Notes: generated by a model from the letters alone, not told the origin. Positions 34,905 through 48,689 are shown, counted from the first letter of the stretch. The stretch: DNA of 64,000 nucleotides from Sipunculus nudus (GCA_026874595.1 CM049317.1:31300901-31364900); one strand, 5' to 3'. Translations and numbers: made by a program.

Positions 34905-37900
34905 ACTATTATGGTCTATTTCTTTCCTGCAGAATTAAAGAAAGGAAATTTCTTGATGCCGTACGCTAACATTTTGTTCGAAATAGTATTTGGAAAAATG
35001 TTCTTCTCTAAAAGCGTTCGGTACAACACAAAAAGAAGAAAAACATTTTAAATAATCTAAAAGTTATGCTTGAGAATTAAAAATACTCTTCCTACAGAAC
35101 ACTGAAATTGTACTCAAATTAAATGTTTATACCACACTTTGCATTCTGTTTTGATTTCAAAATTAGAATTATTTGAAAAATCGAACCGGTTCTGTTGACA
35201 GGAGTTCTCAAGTTATATGTGTAAATGCTAGTTATAACAACATAAGCACGGTCAGTAATTGTAACCCCGGAATACACGAGCCATATTTTTTGTAGTTCGT
35301 TTAAGATAATGGACTACAATCATTTCAGCCTGATGTGTGCCGAATATAATGACCGCAAGGTATCATAATATTCGTTTATAATCGTTTCTAATAGTCCTGG
35401 AAGAGACAGTCAAACTGAGCCCCGGCGTTACCTCTATCGCCTGGCCAAAGACAAAAAGGCACCTGTTTGGGCAAAGCTAGGAATGGAAATTATTTATGAG
35501 AAAAAATATAAATATAGAAAATAGCTTTTCAAAATAAATATTTTTTCCCAGAAGGGCTCATTAAAAAAACATGTGACGGGAGGCTCAAAGTTATTGAAAA
35601 ACGGAAAATATAAAAAAAAATATTCATTGGAATTACAAAAGGTGGAGTATAATAAGAAAGGTAAGACTTCGGCGTTGCGACCATTAACGGAATAGTATAA
35701 ATTGGTCGATTATAATGTTGTTGTCAAAAGTGAGGTTTGACTAGCATTTGGTCTTACAACATACTGTTTTGGTGTATGATGTTAACTGTAAGTGCTATGA
35801 CGGATATATACCTGTGCAATATAATTTAGACATAGCTTATGTTTTCCAACTTACTTCAACAGTCATATGCAGACACATATTATCCAGACACTTCAATAAC
35901 TTACAACTATACAGATTGTGCAATGAATGCTTGTCCGATATATACACTCGACATATCATACGCATTGACCACAAGTGATCATATGATCACAGATGCAGTA
36001 TTAATTATATTTATTTTACATGATCACAGCGGAAATGGCCCATGATGAAGTCTATCACTCAGAAAAGAAAGTTTCGACTTTGATACTTGACGTGCACAGC
36101 TCGGAAAAATACCCACCGGAAGATGCAAATTATTTTGATGGCATCTGGATACAAGATAAGGAAATTTTCTCATTATAATGGTCATCCCTCTATCTTATAT
36201 GGCAAAGTAAATCTTGGAGCACTGAGTCCTCTCGTCGACCAATAAACAGTTTCTATGCAGCAAGCTGGCTAAATATAACCAACCATAAATCTACATTGGT
36301 TTATCAAAGGGCTTGCCAGATTTACTGCCCTTAATAAGTATTGATGTTGTGCATTTGTTTGTGCTTAACCCTGGAAATGTTTACCACTTTTTTGTCCTTA
36401 GGGTCGTATAATTGATTTTCCGTCACCGTCGGGGCCAATATAACGTAAAACAAAATAAACGAGGTGCCCTCTATTCCGATGTTTACATTTATGATATAAA
36501 CAGCAAAAAAGGGACCATGAATTATTTCGAGGGGGGCGCTATAATATGGTGGTCATTAAGGCAGGCTTTCCTGTGCCACTGAGAAGCAATAACCGAAGCT
36601 GTAAAGAGATTTTAAATAACAAATTCGATTGTTACAGATTGGAAAATATATACATCTTTCGGTTAACGCGCATCTCTTCATTAGCCGTTTGGCCTACAAG
36701 GCAAAACTTTTTGGGATTAAATGTAATTTCCAATCAAACATCATAGAATCAGATTTGGTGCAGGTGTCTTTAAAAGTTTCCCAGTTATATGCAAGTAATT
36801 ACAAACACAGTAACAGTTCATCTCTCAGCAAGTGTAAATCCCAGATGGAGCGATGAATTTTCACCTATTTCGTATGCTGGAAATTTGACCCCGCATATTC
36901 ACACACATATACATATACATATATAGACACAGGTTTCCTTTAGATTTCCATTAAGGTTCCCGGAGCGTGCTAAAACATGTCACGTATCAGACTAAATCCT
37001 TTTTTTGCGCCTTCGAATATAGGAAAATCATGTTTATGGCCATTAAAGATTAAATCAAAACACATTAACTTTGGAGTCAAGCACATGGAGGGAATTCTGA
37101 TTACGCATCAGTCTGTGTGCATCAGACTACACTTTCCAAACAGCTCTATATGTGTCAATAACACAGTCTGGAAGATGTAATATGATGACTCAATCAGAAG
37201 GAAGGTTTGTGTTGTTGACAACGGCGGATATGATCCTGACTAGTTCCTCTATGTCTTTGTATTCTGTCACTCGATCACGTTTATGCTGGCCGGACTGTTC
37301 GACCCAGATATTATTATCAGTACACCAATTTGTTATAAAAGTATGCATTTCACTTCAATCACACATTTTGTTCATTACACGATACCAAAAGGATTTTTAA
37401 AATATGTTTTGGGTTTCGTTTATGAAGTTTAGCTTTAGCGGTCTGACTCGGTCTTTATGTTTATGGGTAGTCCCATGTTTTTTTCTATCGATCACAGTTT
37501 TGTTAACCTATGTGCTCTCTGCCTCTTTCTCCCATTCTCTCTCTGTCTTAATTTACATATGTATATATATGCATATATAGACACACATGCATACACGATT
37601 GAAACGTGGCTTGTTTTATTCCTCCCTCCATTGACATTATGGATCGGTTTAATTAGTTCAAGAAAAAGGTATTGGTCGGAAAATGTCTTTATTATAAATT
37701 TTATAGATTGGTATCTTTGTGTGTGTCAAGTATCTCTTGCATAAATATGTCACTAAACAGATTTTAATAAGAATATGCATGTATTTATGGATTCATTTAT
37801 TTATTGAACAAGATTTTTTCCTGCACACGTTTGAATTTACATGTTTGGAATAGAATCTGGACTAATGCAAAGATTATTTTAATTAATTGATTTTCAGGTA

Positions 37901-38690
37901 TCGTATACTTAAAAAGGTTGAATGTTGATGAATCATGAAACAACTAAATTGGTTCGGGGTAAGGAGAAATGTTCCTTCCTTATGTTTCAGATGGTAGAGA
38001 ACAGCTACATGATCATGAACTGTGTTCCAACTAAATGTGTTCACCTCCAGAGACATAACATCTGCACCGTCTGCACCAGCGGCTTTCCCTCTGGACATCT
38101 GATTGATGGTGTTATGATTTCTACGACAACTGATGGTTGTTCAGCTCCTAGATGATGGTACCATGTGGTAAGTGAGAAATGGCATCTCCTGAGAGTGTTG
38201 ATTCGTAGTCCAAGATATTATTGTAGAGTTCAATTCATCGTATAAGACCATACCATTGTAGAGTTTATTTCATCGTATAAGAATGTCCATCTGTGGAGTA
38301 CATAGCTGGGCAGCTCTTAGTGGTTTGACCGCAGACTGCCTTAAATCAACCACAGAACGCTTTCATAAGCCCTTCCTATGTTGTAAAGTCTGAGAATCCA
38401 CTACCCTGTCTATCCACCACTGATACTGCATGCTGCACCCGATTGCCTGTTTTTTTTTTGCATTCAGGATCCTTTTTCCAAAAAAATAATGGTATTGTCC
38501 TTTTCATAGCCCAGGCGGGCACGGTGTAGCCGATCTTGTAGGTCCCTTGCAACTGAATCATAAACATCGAACCTATTTCAGTATAACGCAAGATGAACCA
38601 ATGGAGGTCTGCTACAATATGGTGGATACTTACGGCACTCTAGTGGCTCTCTCCAGCGCGCGTTGGGTATCGGTACTGTCGAATTTATTT
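34905..38690. other. Intergenic, nothing recognised
   Basis: AT-rich. Short motif GGCGGATATGATCCTGAC at 37223 matches 32997. Frames at 35748-36045, 36546-36856 and 37922-38155 overlap chance frames and have no domain or splice support. A tract at 38380-38590 could be a continuation of the LINE fragment that follows but cannot be shown. Confidence 0.4.
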
Positions 38691-38699
38691 GGTTGATTC

Positions 38700-39290
38700 T
38701 ATTTGGTGTTGGAACTGGCCTCTGACCTTTGGGGTACATTAGTCATTTTCAGTCAGCCTTGCATACTCTGCTTCCAGTGGTTTTAAGTTGAACGGGACTC
38801 TGGGCCGTCCCTAACGGTAATCAGAATGGCATTTGACTCACTTTATTGCATGGGACATCACAAATTTTCTTCTGTCTCAAAGAATAATACCGATATGGTG
38901 CCAGTGCAGAGATCGCAGATACATCTAGGTTGTTATATATCTGGAACAACATTGGTGATGATATGTTGACGCTGAACATATGCGGATAAAAGAGTGAGCC
39001 ATTGGTGTTCCCCTTCCCTACTCCATGGTGACCAATGGCCTCCATCCCAGTTAGAGGGTTCTGCGCCACCTTGGGCATTGAAGTCTCCAAGGATGACATG
39101 TTTATTTAAACGGGTCTATCCAGATCTTCATTAAACTTTAAACTGCTCTTTGATCTTATTCTTCTGCATCATGATTGGCGCCTATAAACTGGTCATGTTC
39201 ATTTAGCGCTGTCACGCTTTAGGCGCAGCACCATTAGACGTTTAATGCTTTTAAAACCGATCTTTGGTAGATATATGGCAGTATTTAATG
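38700..39290 (-). pseudogene. Decayed endonuclease fragment of a second non-LTR element
   Basis: Minus-strand pieces, in order, are SIKRLMVLRLKRDS (about 39250), KFNEDLDR, HVILGDFNAQGG (about 39108), then in another frame IGHHGVGKGNTNGSLF (about 39030-38990). The GDFNA motif with a downstream G-x-x-G-x-GN-NG-LF block is characteristic of the endonuclease domain of RTE/CR1/Jockey-like LINEs, often annotated as craniofacial development protein 2-like. It has several stops and frameshifts and lacks a recognisable reverse transcriptase. It is a different clade from the 24-30 kb element. Confidence 0.8.
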
Positions 39291-39577
39291 AGAGCAGATA
39301 AAACGTTGCGTTTGATAAGTGAATGGGACAACTTAGGTATATTTATTCTGTCAAAAGCAACGGACGCATCAACAAAACGACTTTGACACTGATGAACCGT
39401 TCAGAATGTATTGTGCAATAACCTCCTTAAGTCCAACTGTGCCTTAGCTGAATGCTATTTCATATAAGCATATTTCTTTCGAGAAGTTTATTCTCATTTG
39501 TTTGGTGGAGGTAAACACCTCCTTTTATATGATCTCTAATTCTAAATCTAAATATGTGTGTCTGCAGAATTCCATTT

Positions 39578-39883
39578 CGGTTTGTTACTACGTGACAGGC
39601 GGTAGCACAGGCATCCTCTCAGATTATTTTTGTATCCTGGTGGCACCTGCTGGTCTTTGGTGAGTAATCAGCCCCAAATTGGGTCATGACACTGAGGAAA
39701 CCCCGAAGACACACTCTTTTGTGAATGATACACGGCTGTGGGGCACAGCCTTCCTATTAAGCCTACAGAACATTCACCCTTGGTAGGGGACGACCGTGAA
39801 AATATCACCGTCTCGGATGAGATTTGAACTCACTACCTCCCGGCTTTGAGTCCTGTGCTCTTCACCTAAGCTACAGAGACCGG
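39578..39883 (-). mobile_element. tRNA-derived SINE, about 306 bp
   Basis: The minus strand begins with a tRNA-like head (39883-39810). GGTCTCTGTAGCTTAGG includes a D-arm whose GCTT/GAGC stem pairs. The T-arm GTGAG-TTCAAAT-CTCAT pairs over five positions, and the acceptor-like GTCTC pairs with GAGAC at the end. The anticodon stem does not pair, so it is a SINE head rather than a tRNA gene. The body runs to 39578. The 8-mer TTCCATTT flanks it at 39570-39577 and 39884-39891, a candidate target-site duplication. The family is not assigned. Confidence 0.8.
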
Positions 39884-39891
39884 TTCCATTT

Positions 39892-42800
39892 TTCTTATTA
39901 ATAGCAGTATTAAGTAATTTAATAAATCAGATTGTCAAGGAAACACCCCCGGATATAATTACGTATTTATGTCGGCTTGGACATGTATATGCAATATCAG
40001 AAAATTCACACTTGCGTCGGCATATGCTATAATTTGTATTACCTGATCAGCAATGTTATCAAGTTTATACCCATTATCTGTAAGCTTATGTTGTTTAATC
40101 TGTATTTTCTCCTGAAGTGATTCGCAATATCTGCACTAGAAAATTTTTATCGAAATACCTATTTTGTGCTTCATTTTCGGAATTTCCTACCATAAGTATT
40201 TGTTACGACTAATATTTATCATTTCTGCCTTACGTTGTTTACGTAGTTTAGTGTCATGTCTTTGGCAGTTGGTCACTATTCTGTGATACTCTGCACGAGT
40301 CCTATGTCCAATATCAGCCACATGCCCTGTATGTTGGGACCATTCTATATCCATAGCCAATACCAGAAAAAGGACTGTCCTTTAAAAGGTTTTACCTGCT
40401 CTGACTAGTGTGGAATTACTTTTCTTTTAGAGCATGTTTGTTTTCGGTATTTTAACACTTTTAACTTTAATCTTTACACTTTTGAACAATGTCTAAATAT
40501 AGTTACCTACATGCCCTTTGTATGTGATGAAATGTCATGTATTGCGGAAATATGTGAAAAATATCACAAGAAAAATGATTTTTTTTTGCCTGTACGAATT
40601 TAGCTAATTACGGTCGGGCGATTAAGAAATGCAATAATTCTGAGTTATACCTAGTGATTGCTAATTGCTTAGGTTTTTGTGTTTACAAAATGACCTATTT
40701 AGGTGAGGTTTATCTTTCTTACATGGTTTAGATAAAGCAGTGTAGTGTCCAGAGAATCCTGGAGATTTAGCTTTGTATATCCTCTAATGCTTAAATGCAT
40801 CAGCAGGAACTTCAAAGACAGGCAGGTTAAATGAAACATTATATCAATTAACTCGGCATATAAAAAAAAACATCTTTTTGAGGCAGTGAATATACATATT
40901 ATGAAACATATTAAATAAGCCATGTACGTTATTAAACTTGTTGAGGGATATAACATAACTACTACTTACCGAAACGGAGGTGTTAAAGTATATGTACTGT
41001 TTAATGTGCGGATATATTTTAACTTTAAGCCAAGACTTGATGACCTGTAGTCGAGTCCCTTTTAACATTAAATACAATTGCTTGGAAGTCTAGTATACAT
41101 GCTTCTGTGATGCTACAAGAAGTCCAACAAGAAGTCCTTTATCTAGGAGTCTCGGAAGGAAATTTGATATTTATCCAGGTCGTCAAATAAATTGTTTAAT
41201 TTACTGCATAACAGCAAACATAGAAATGCCGACGAGACTTGTGAAGAACGTGTAAGCGCTTATTCTGTTATGATCAGATGCAAAACAAATATATAAAGAA
41301 GTAATGTTTAGTTATATGAGTAAAAATGTTGACTACCTCATATCAAATGTACACAAATATTAGATAAATGAAGTGTAAGGGCTTGGATACACTCATTTGT
41401 CAGAAAATAAGCCCATCATGGCAAACAGTATAGTCCGTTTGTAAAAGCTAAGGACTCATCTTTCTTCACATTTCATTTTCAAAGGCACATAGCTCAGCAT
41501 GGCTCATTGCCTTTTTAAAACAATTAAACTTACGGCTTTATATATACAGACACACACACATACATATATTCTCCATATGGGCCAATATTAAATTGATAAA
41601 CTATAAGACGGTATGGTTATAGCTAACTTTATTACAACAGATAAAGTTCCAAAGAATAGCTTTTAGGTTCAGCAACTGTGTTACGTTGTTTTACAGGTGC
41701 GTCGTCAACAATATATGCAATTTTACGTGATCATCCAAATGCATTTAAAATGAGCCAGATCCACAATATTAAAAAAAAGAATCATGGGTGTATCTTTTAA
41801 AGGTAACTATTTTGTTGCAAAAACAACCTCTGTTTTTAAATTATCACCCGGCATTTGCAGCACGAACTTTTTAAAGCTGATCGGCCCAGGGATGCTAATT
41901 TGCGACAAAAAGAGCTGGTTCAGGCCAACCATCTAATGTCACCAAAGCGAAACCTCGTCCAGAATACTCAGTCACGGGTTGAATGTGCAAGCCCCCTTTA
42001 CTTTTGATCGGTTTGTTTATTCACATATAATCTCTGTAGAGAAAAAGGATAAGCCCTCTGTCCCAACATGACCTGGATGTACACTACAAGGAAACCTGTG
42101 GTATTTTCATTTTAATTTTGGTAACATAAATAACAACGAAAGATCAGAAGAAAGAGGCATACAATCACCCGCAAGAAAAACCATACCACGATAAAAGATT
42201 GATCAAGAACTGCCAATTATTTGTGAATGGAGTCAGTAAACACGTAGGCGATAGTGAATTAAAGGAATAAAGGAATATATTATAAGAAAAGATTAAATGA
42301 GTATGAACAATAAGTATTGTTCAAGTATCTGATGATGATTCCATACAGAACTCATATAAGGTTAAGAGAAGTGTACTGAATGAGGCACTTTGGCGGACGG
42401 GAGTTGGTGCAGAAAATTCTTTCTGAGAAGACAATATCGAAAGAAGACATCAGCATTTGAAAACCAAAATTTATATTATTGATATGCCACTAAAAAAAAC
42501 TTAAAATTTATATCATATAACCTGAAAAGTGTAGTAAATGATAGGAAATTTGAAAATGTAGGAATACAAACCATATACATGTTTAAAAAATCATTATCTA
42601 TACACATAGGACAGAGTTAGTATTTTTACTGGAGACGTGGTTGATTAAGGAGCGAGAATCACTACTAGCTTCATGATATTTGTAAATTTTTATTTGTTTC
42701 GTACAAATATTGATAGTTCCAGAGCCACACTTTATGGTGTTAACGAGAACTTTATTTACATCCTTAGTACGCTTCAGCATGCAATCGAAATTTACTATGC

Positions 42801-43164
42801 GAATGTCATCACTGTTATTGGTGTAACATTTATACTAGATATTTGAAATCCTTTTCCTAATAACAATCTAAATTTTGCAGGCATTGCCTAATAATACTAG
42901 CAGGGCACAGACTGAGAGGAAACTTCCACTCTTGTTCACTTCATTAGCTTAGGTGATATTTACAGATAAGTTAGTTATGTAGCTATTATATATTCCCCCT
43001 GGAATACAATTTTGTGCTTATGAAATCTAATAGTGATGTGATTAATTGCTTAAGAGTTAATGAATATGTGTGGACCAGGTTGATTGGATTAATGCCTCTG
43101 AGGATGCGATCCTGGAATACATACACACAATCGATATAAATTTATAACAAATACCATTCTGGTG
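39892..43164. other. Intergenic, nothing recognised
   Basis: AT-rich, with a short (CA)n patch near 41551-41560. Chance frames only. Confidence 0.4.
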
Positions 43165-43196
<32 letters not shown>

Positions 43197-43201
43197 GTAT
43201 A
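43165..43201. repeat. (TA)n microsatellite
   Basis: About 37 bases, one AAAT interruption. Confidence 0.95.
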
Positions 43202-44770
43202 TTTACAATCTTCTTTAATACATTGCAAAGACACTGTATTGCAGCCTCAATAAATAGCGTAACTGTTTATTGTATTTCATTATTACCATTATTGTTTCAT
43301 TAACTTGTCCTTTTTTTTAATAGGTTCTAAAATTAATCCTCTATTTGCCAAATATTACTTCCTGTTTTCCTGTGTAAATAAAGTACCCTTCTTTGACACA
43401 TTCCTCTTTGGAAATGCATGGTTGAGAACAGTAAAGATTAAATAATGGTTTATTTGTTTTTTTAAATATTGCACTTTTGGGATGGTCTCTTGTCAGTGAG
43501 CATGGTACCTGTAGCAGCTCCCGGTCAAGCTTTGTATCCTCGACAGCTACCAGCCAAGTCATATTATTGAAAATATTGAAATTACATTTTTAAGTGACCT
43601 CATGACAAAACTATGCTACAACAACTCTCATAGCCTTCCCGCGGAATGAACCAGGGTCGTCAGATATAATTAGCTCACAATTTATAAACACACGCTGAGC
43701 TATTTGGTACCATTAGTACAGTCTACAGGATCACCAGACTATGCCAAACGAGCACTTTAAAAGGCCAGTAAATTATTGTTTGATACTGAATAAACTCACG
43801 CTTAGTATGTCTCCGGTATTCAAAATACCATGTGTACATATATAAAGCTAATTAACTAGCACGGATATCTCTCCATGACTTACGAATTGGTAAAAATTAA
43901 TTATTTGTAAGGTTAAGCGAAGACGTTTCATTTAAATCTCTTTTTCTTTCTCACACACATTTTTGAGATAATGGATTCCGCGAAATAATTGATATCTGCA
44001 GATGTAGAATAACGACGGAAATGTTGTGATAGATGCTGTATTAATTTCAGATGAAAGGCGTAGTTAAGAATAAATCTTTAATCGTTTTAATGAAGGCTAA
44101 TTCTCCTTAACCACATCATTTCACTTGCTCCTCGGTTTGATAAGCCTGCAGAGGAGCAAGTAATTTAGAAGCGTGGATCTCTTAGTAAGACAAATTTGCG
44201 CGATAAAGATTTATAAACAACCCTCTCAAATTGCAAAATTAATGAAGAAGTTATTATATCAGAGCAAAAAAAAAAAAAGAGAAATTTTTCTTTATGTCAT
44301 AGGAAGTAAATTTTTCTTCAGGAGTACGGAGGATATTTTAAATTATGCCATACCCTAAAATGCGAAAGAGAACGATTTTATAACTTTCAGGAACAGAAAT
44401 GTTTGTACCTTGGTTTAAATATTTAGAACGTATTGATGTAACCGACACATTTCTGAATCAAGGTTGATTAAAAACATAAAACAAAGCTTAGCGATAAGAT
44501 AGCAAAGAACTACTGTAGAAGTGATTTCGTTGGCGGGGTTTTAATATTCGTGGTTTTATCGGCAGCTAGATTTGCGCTAAATTAAGAGCTCGCGTTATTT
44601 CGATGCGTTCATTCAAAAGACTGCATGGTTCTCGCCTGACACACAGTCACGTGGGTCCGGTAACCTCTCAGTGCAGTATCAGAGAGTTCAGGCTTCTTCA
44701 ACCAGGATGTCAGAGTTGTCATAAGAGTTCATAGCAAGTGAAAATCAGCTGAAATCCCCTCCCATTTACA
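43202..44770 (-). repeat. Dispersed repeat family B, copy 2
   Basis: Matches 49130-50850 along its length. Shared phrases include CATATTATTGAAAATATTGA, CTCATAGCCTTCCC (CTCATAACCTTCCC), GTATTGATGTAACCGACAC, AAAGCTTAGCGATAAGA, TGCATGGTTCTCGCCTGACA and GAGTTGTCATAAGAGT. The first 370 bases also match 17190-17560. Relative to copy 3 it lacks about 200 bases after the GCGATAAGA phrase and has extra sequence at 44150-44260. The 73-codon minus-strand frame at 43341-43562 is not preserved in the other two copies. Strand as for copy 1. Confidence 0.85.
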
Positions 44771-44774
44771 GCGA

Positions 44775-46190
44775 TTTGTACAAAACAACTGTGAAACAAG
44801 TAGCCTTTTAATTCCTTTAGAATTCCCTTCCCAATACGACGGAGCTGAGAGCCAGTAGCGGTTGAAGTGAGCTCTGTTTGTTGTTCAAACATAGCTAGCT
44901 GCGTCTAAATGGTAATCAGAGCTGTTGATGTTGAGCAATCCTACAACTTATTTAGATGTCCAACAACGTGTGTGGATGCAGTACCATCATCAAACGTGAT
45001 TATTATCGGTTAACTGTTTACACCCTGCGTTCACGGTACTTGGTCGGTCGCACCGAGGGTCACCCCGAGGTTGTTAACTGGGAGGTAGGCAGCGCTGCAA
45101 ACCTGTTATTTATAAATGTTTTAACCTGATGCAAAATGATATACCTATACATACTGATTTGCGCGAAAATTCGGACTGCACCAATGCTGTAAAATGACAA
45201 AAAAGCTCGATTAAGGACATAAATATATGTATATATTTATATACAGATATAAATCGGATAATGTTGTTTAGAGTGGCGGATATCCTGACTCTGACGAGAT
45301 CCTGACGGCGGATATCCTGATCCTGACGTGTTCATGCTGTCATGACTACATTCACGTCACACGCGCCGTACTCAAGTTCTACCACTTCAGAAATTATGTA
45401 CTGCTTGTAGGTTTCTAAGGCTTTTTTTGCATTCTATTCTCCATGTCTTCAAAGCAGAATATTTTTAATAGCCAGCACTCAGATGTTTATATAATCGGGT
45501 AATGTTTACGCATATATACCATTGGGTACCTGTTTTGATGACCGACTGAATATAAATATCCTTCCTCCTTTTTGTTAAATCGGTGATTTATTTGGGTCAA
45601 AGGGAAAGTATTTGTAGAATATCCATAAGGCAAACCACACACAATATTTTTCAATCGAATGCTTCAAAAAGTGTTTTTTTTTTTGCTGTAAGTGTATTTT
45701 TCTATCTCCATGATTATGAATTAATATAAAATGGATATTTGGGCCAGATAGCTTCAGATTCTGTAATCATTAAAAAGTCAGATAAATAGATAAACCACCT
45801 GTTTACATTTTCTTTATAAATATTACTTCTTCCTTTCTTTTATTGAATTAGTTAAAATTGAGACATTGCGAACAATTTTGAATATGATGACGAAATTTAT
45901 ATTTATTGTGACACTAACGATACCTCATATCTTGCCAAAGTTTTGATGGCTTTCTCAGTATATTTTGCACACCTTCTGGAGAAAGATTACAATGAAACGA
46001 GTGATGACCAATTTTCAGACAAGATTTACCAAATTTCGTCAATGAGTCATTATCTTACATACTAACGGTTTGTTCCGTGATATATTCAATGCTGCACTTT
46101 CAGTCAGCATTGTTAGATGCATCCGATGCATATAATCTTTCTTAACATTAAATATCTTTCCTTAAAACATCTTTTCGTCGATATTTGTTG
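44775..46190. other. Intergenic, nothing recognised
   Basis: GGCGGATATCCTGA occurs at 45307 and, with one base changed, at 45275, as in 32997 and 37223. Otherwise AT-rich with no supported feature. Confidence 0.4.
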
Positions 46191-46191
46191 A

Positions 46192-46265
46192 GGACCAAGC
46201 TATGACTGTTACTTTCAGTTTACACGGTTCGATGGTTTCAGAAAGTAACGGCCATAGCTGGGTCC
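46192..46265. other. Imperfect hairpin, 27-nt arms and 20-nt loop
   Basis: Left arm 46192-46218 starts GGACCAAGCTATGAC. The reverse complement of the right arm 46239-46265 starts GGACCCAGCTATGGC. 23 of 27 positions match, and one mismatch becomes a G-U pair in RNA. The size (74 nt) and loop fit an animal pre-miRNA, but it could equally be a fragment of an inverted-repeat element. A 27-nt stem is slightly long, and no terminal sequence context of a primary miRNA can be judged. Confidence 0.45.
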
Positions 46266-46357
46266 CCAACAAGCGTCAGTTATCTGATCACCCTGGTGCT
46301 GATACCGGCAACGGCGTGAAACTACGAGTAATAACACGATGCTCCAGCGTGCTTAAC

Positions 46358-46359
<2 letters not shown>

Positions 46360-46409
<50 letters not shown>
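46360..46409. repeat. (TA)n microsatellite
   Basis: 50 bases of alternating AT, 95 bases after the hairpin. Confidence 0.97.
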
Positions 46410-46412
<3 letters not shown>

Positions 46413-47730
46413 ATTGCATATATTATCATATGCATTTTAAGTTATATTTGATTTAATGTTAATTAGACCTAAATCCCATTTCACATAAATATATATATAG
46501 ATATGAATATATATAATTTTTTCCGTATTGATTTCGATACTTGACGTGTAGCAGCAATCAGACAAAATTGATTAATAAGAGAGTAGAGCCTATATTGCGA
46601 TATATGATGTAATCAAATGGCTCTAAGACAACTATCAAATGGGAAATACCCCAGTCATTCTCTCCGATTATTTACAACGCGATTATTATCCCCAGTCAAT
46701 GACCCCCTGGTACAGAACATCCATTTTAAAGTAGAATTGAATTGAGAATAATATGATGGGCGTTATTTTTACATTTTGATGGTTTACTTCTAATATATAT
46801 TTTACCTTGGTTTGTCGAAATATATGTATACTACTAATGAGGAAAACAAGCAAAAATAAGTGATGTTAAATATATTTAAAAAAAACATATCAATAAACAG
46901 TGAGACTATAACCACAGAAACAAAACATTACTTTAAATGTTCATTACATGGACAAGTTGTAGACAATGCCTCTCAAGAAATCCAATATTACCCGTCGTTC
47001 GTAATCCCGCACAATGTTAAATATTCTCTTGTGGCGGTCCTAGTATACTCGCCTCTAATGCCTTATTTAATTTCGCTTTTGGTTTATACTTTTATTGAAT
47101 TTATCCCCTATCATCTTATTCATTGAATGGAATGTTATTTTGCGTTAAATATAAACATTAAGCAGTACTTTCTATGTATATATTGTCGGTGAATAATTAT
47201 CCGGAAAGTAGTTGTAAGAGGGGTTGTTGTCCTTTTGCCTGCAATATAACATATACATTAAATAAAACCCAGAGCTCAGGTGCCCCTGGTCGATAGTGCA
47301 TTACTTACCTTTAATATATTAAGCTCCCTGAATATCCAACTTAATTGCATACAGTTCAGATAGAAGTAGGATTTATGGACCTTACTTTTTCCAAAAAGAA
47401 AATCCCACATGGTTTTCAAAGGCGGTTTGCATAGCTACACTACCAAAACAATCATAAAATTACAATTTTTAATGAAAGCTGGGTCTTAGAGTTAACGGCC
47501 TAAAGACCCAAATCACTTATTTCGTAGCATATCTAATTTTGGTAAAATAAAAAAAATTCTTCCTGCTTAATGGTAGCGTTTCCTTAAATATAGACATCAA
47601 ATGTGATCTCATTCAGATATCTCCTTGCTCACAACGTACAACATTTTATGTGATTGAAATGTTGTATATTCATTCGGAATGGCCAATAAGGAATATGCAT
47701 TCCCATTTAGAGGTACTTCCAAATCATGAT
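46410..47730. other. Intergenic, nothing recognised
   Basis: AT-rich with chance frames only. Confidence 0.4.
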
Positions 47731-47805
47731 AATAAAAATAATAATAACAACAACAACAATAATAAAAATAATAATAATAAATAATAATTATTACTATTAT
47801 AATGT
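47731..47805. repeat. (AAT)n/(AAC)n trinucleotide microsatellite
   Basis: ATAATAAAAATAATAATAAC then AACAACAACAATAATAAA and further AAT units. The minus-strand Leu-rich frame is its translation. Confidence 0.95.
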
Positions 47806-48689
47806 TTACTAACTAAAGGCTCCGGCAGCAAAACCATACGCACTAGCACAGTACCAGCAGTATTTGTAACCACAGGCGTAATTCTAGTTCTACTGACTTC
47901 ACCAATTATCAAGGTAAGGTCCTGCATAACTTCTCCGGTGTCACCTCCATCATGAATAATCTGTCATGACATATCTCAAAAGGAGCTTCTGATATTTTGG
48001 TCTTCAGCAATAGTTCAAGCAAATAAATGAAGTCTTTTTCAATGGATAAACATTTCTTTTCATGATGGAAAAAAGTCTTTTATGTTTTAATTACATAACT
48101 AGATGCATCCATATTAATCCACTTTTTTAAAGATAAATAGTTTTGTTATGAGCTGGTAGGGACTGAATGTCCCATTATTTTATCCTGAGCTTTGCACATG
48201 GACTTTTTCTTCATGTGTTTCATGATAAAAAGATTACATGTGCTATAAGATTACTTAGACGACTTTCCTTCCTAAAAAAAAGGCTAATTATGCTATTAAA
48301 AAACTAAGCAAAGATGTAGGCGAGGGGCATAAAAATAGGATGTACGAATTTTTTTTTCAATACACGCAGGGTTCGACATCGGCATTGCCGGAGTGATGAT
48401 GATTGTATATAGTAGCCAACTAGTGTGGAAATAATTCGGAGAAACGATATGACTTCATATAGCAAAGTGAAAGTTAATGAAAGATACTTTAAGTTCGTGG
48501 ACATCTCGAAAAAATTGTTTTAATTGCACATTGGAAGCAGTCTTGGGTATGTTAACAAACATTGTGAAGAGTTTTGCACGCGAAACTACAACGTATAGCT
48601 GCAAATGTGGAATACAGGCCAAGGTAAATAGACTCAAACAGTCCTACAGTCTTACAGGTTTAAAATTGTTGTTCGCTTCTTTGAATTTT
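47806..48689. other. Intergenic, nothing recognised
   Basis: AT-rich with overlapping short frames on both strands around 48304-48698. None is supported. Confidence 0.4.

Noticed and set aside
39810-39883. Functional tRNA gene
   Set aside because: The anticodon stem does not pair and a SINE body follows.
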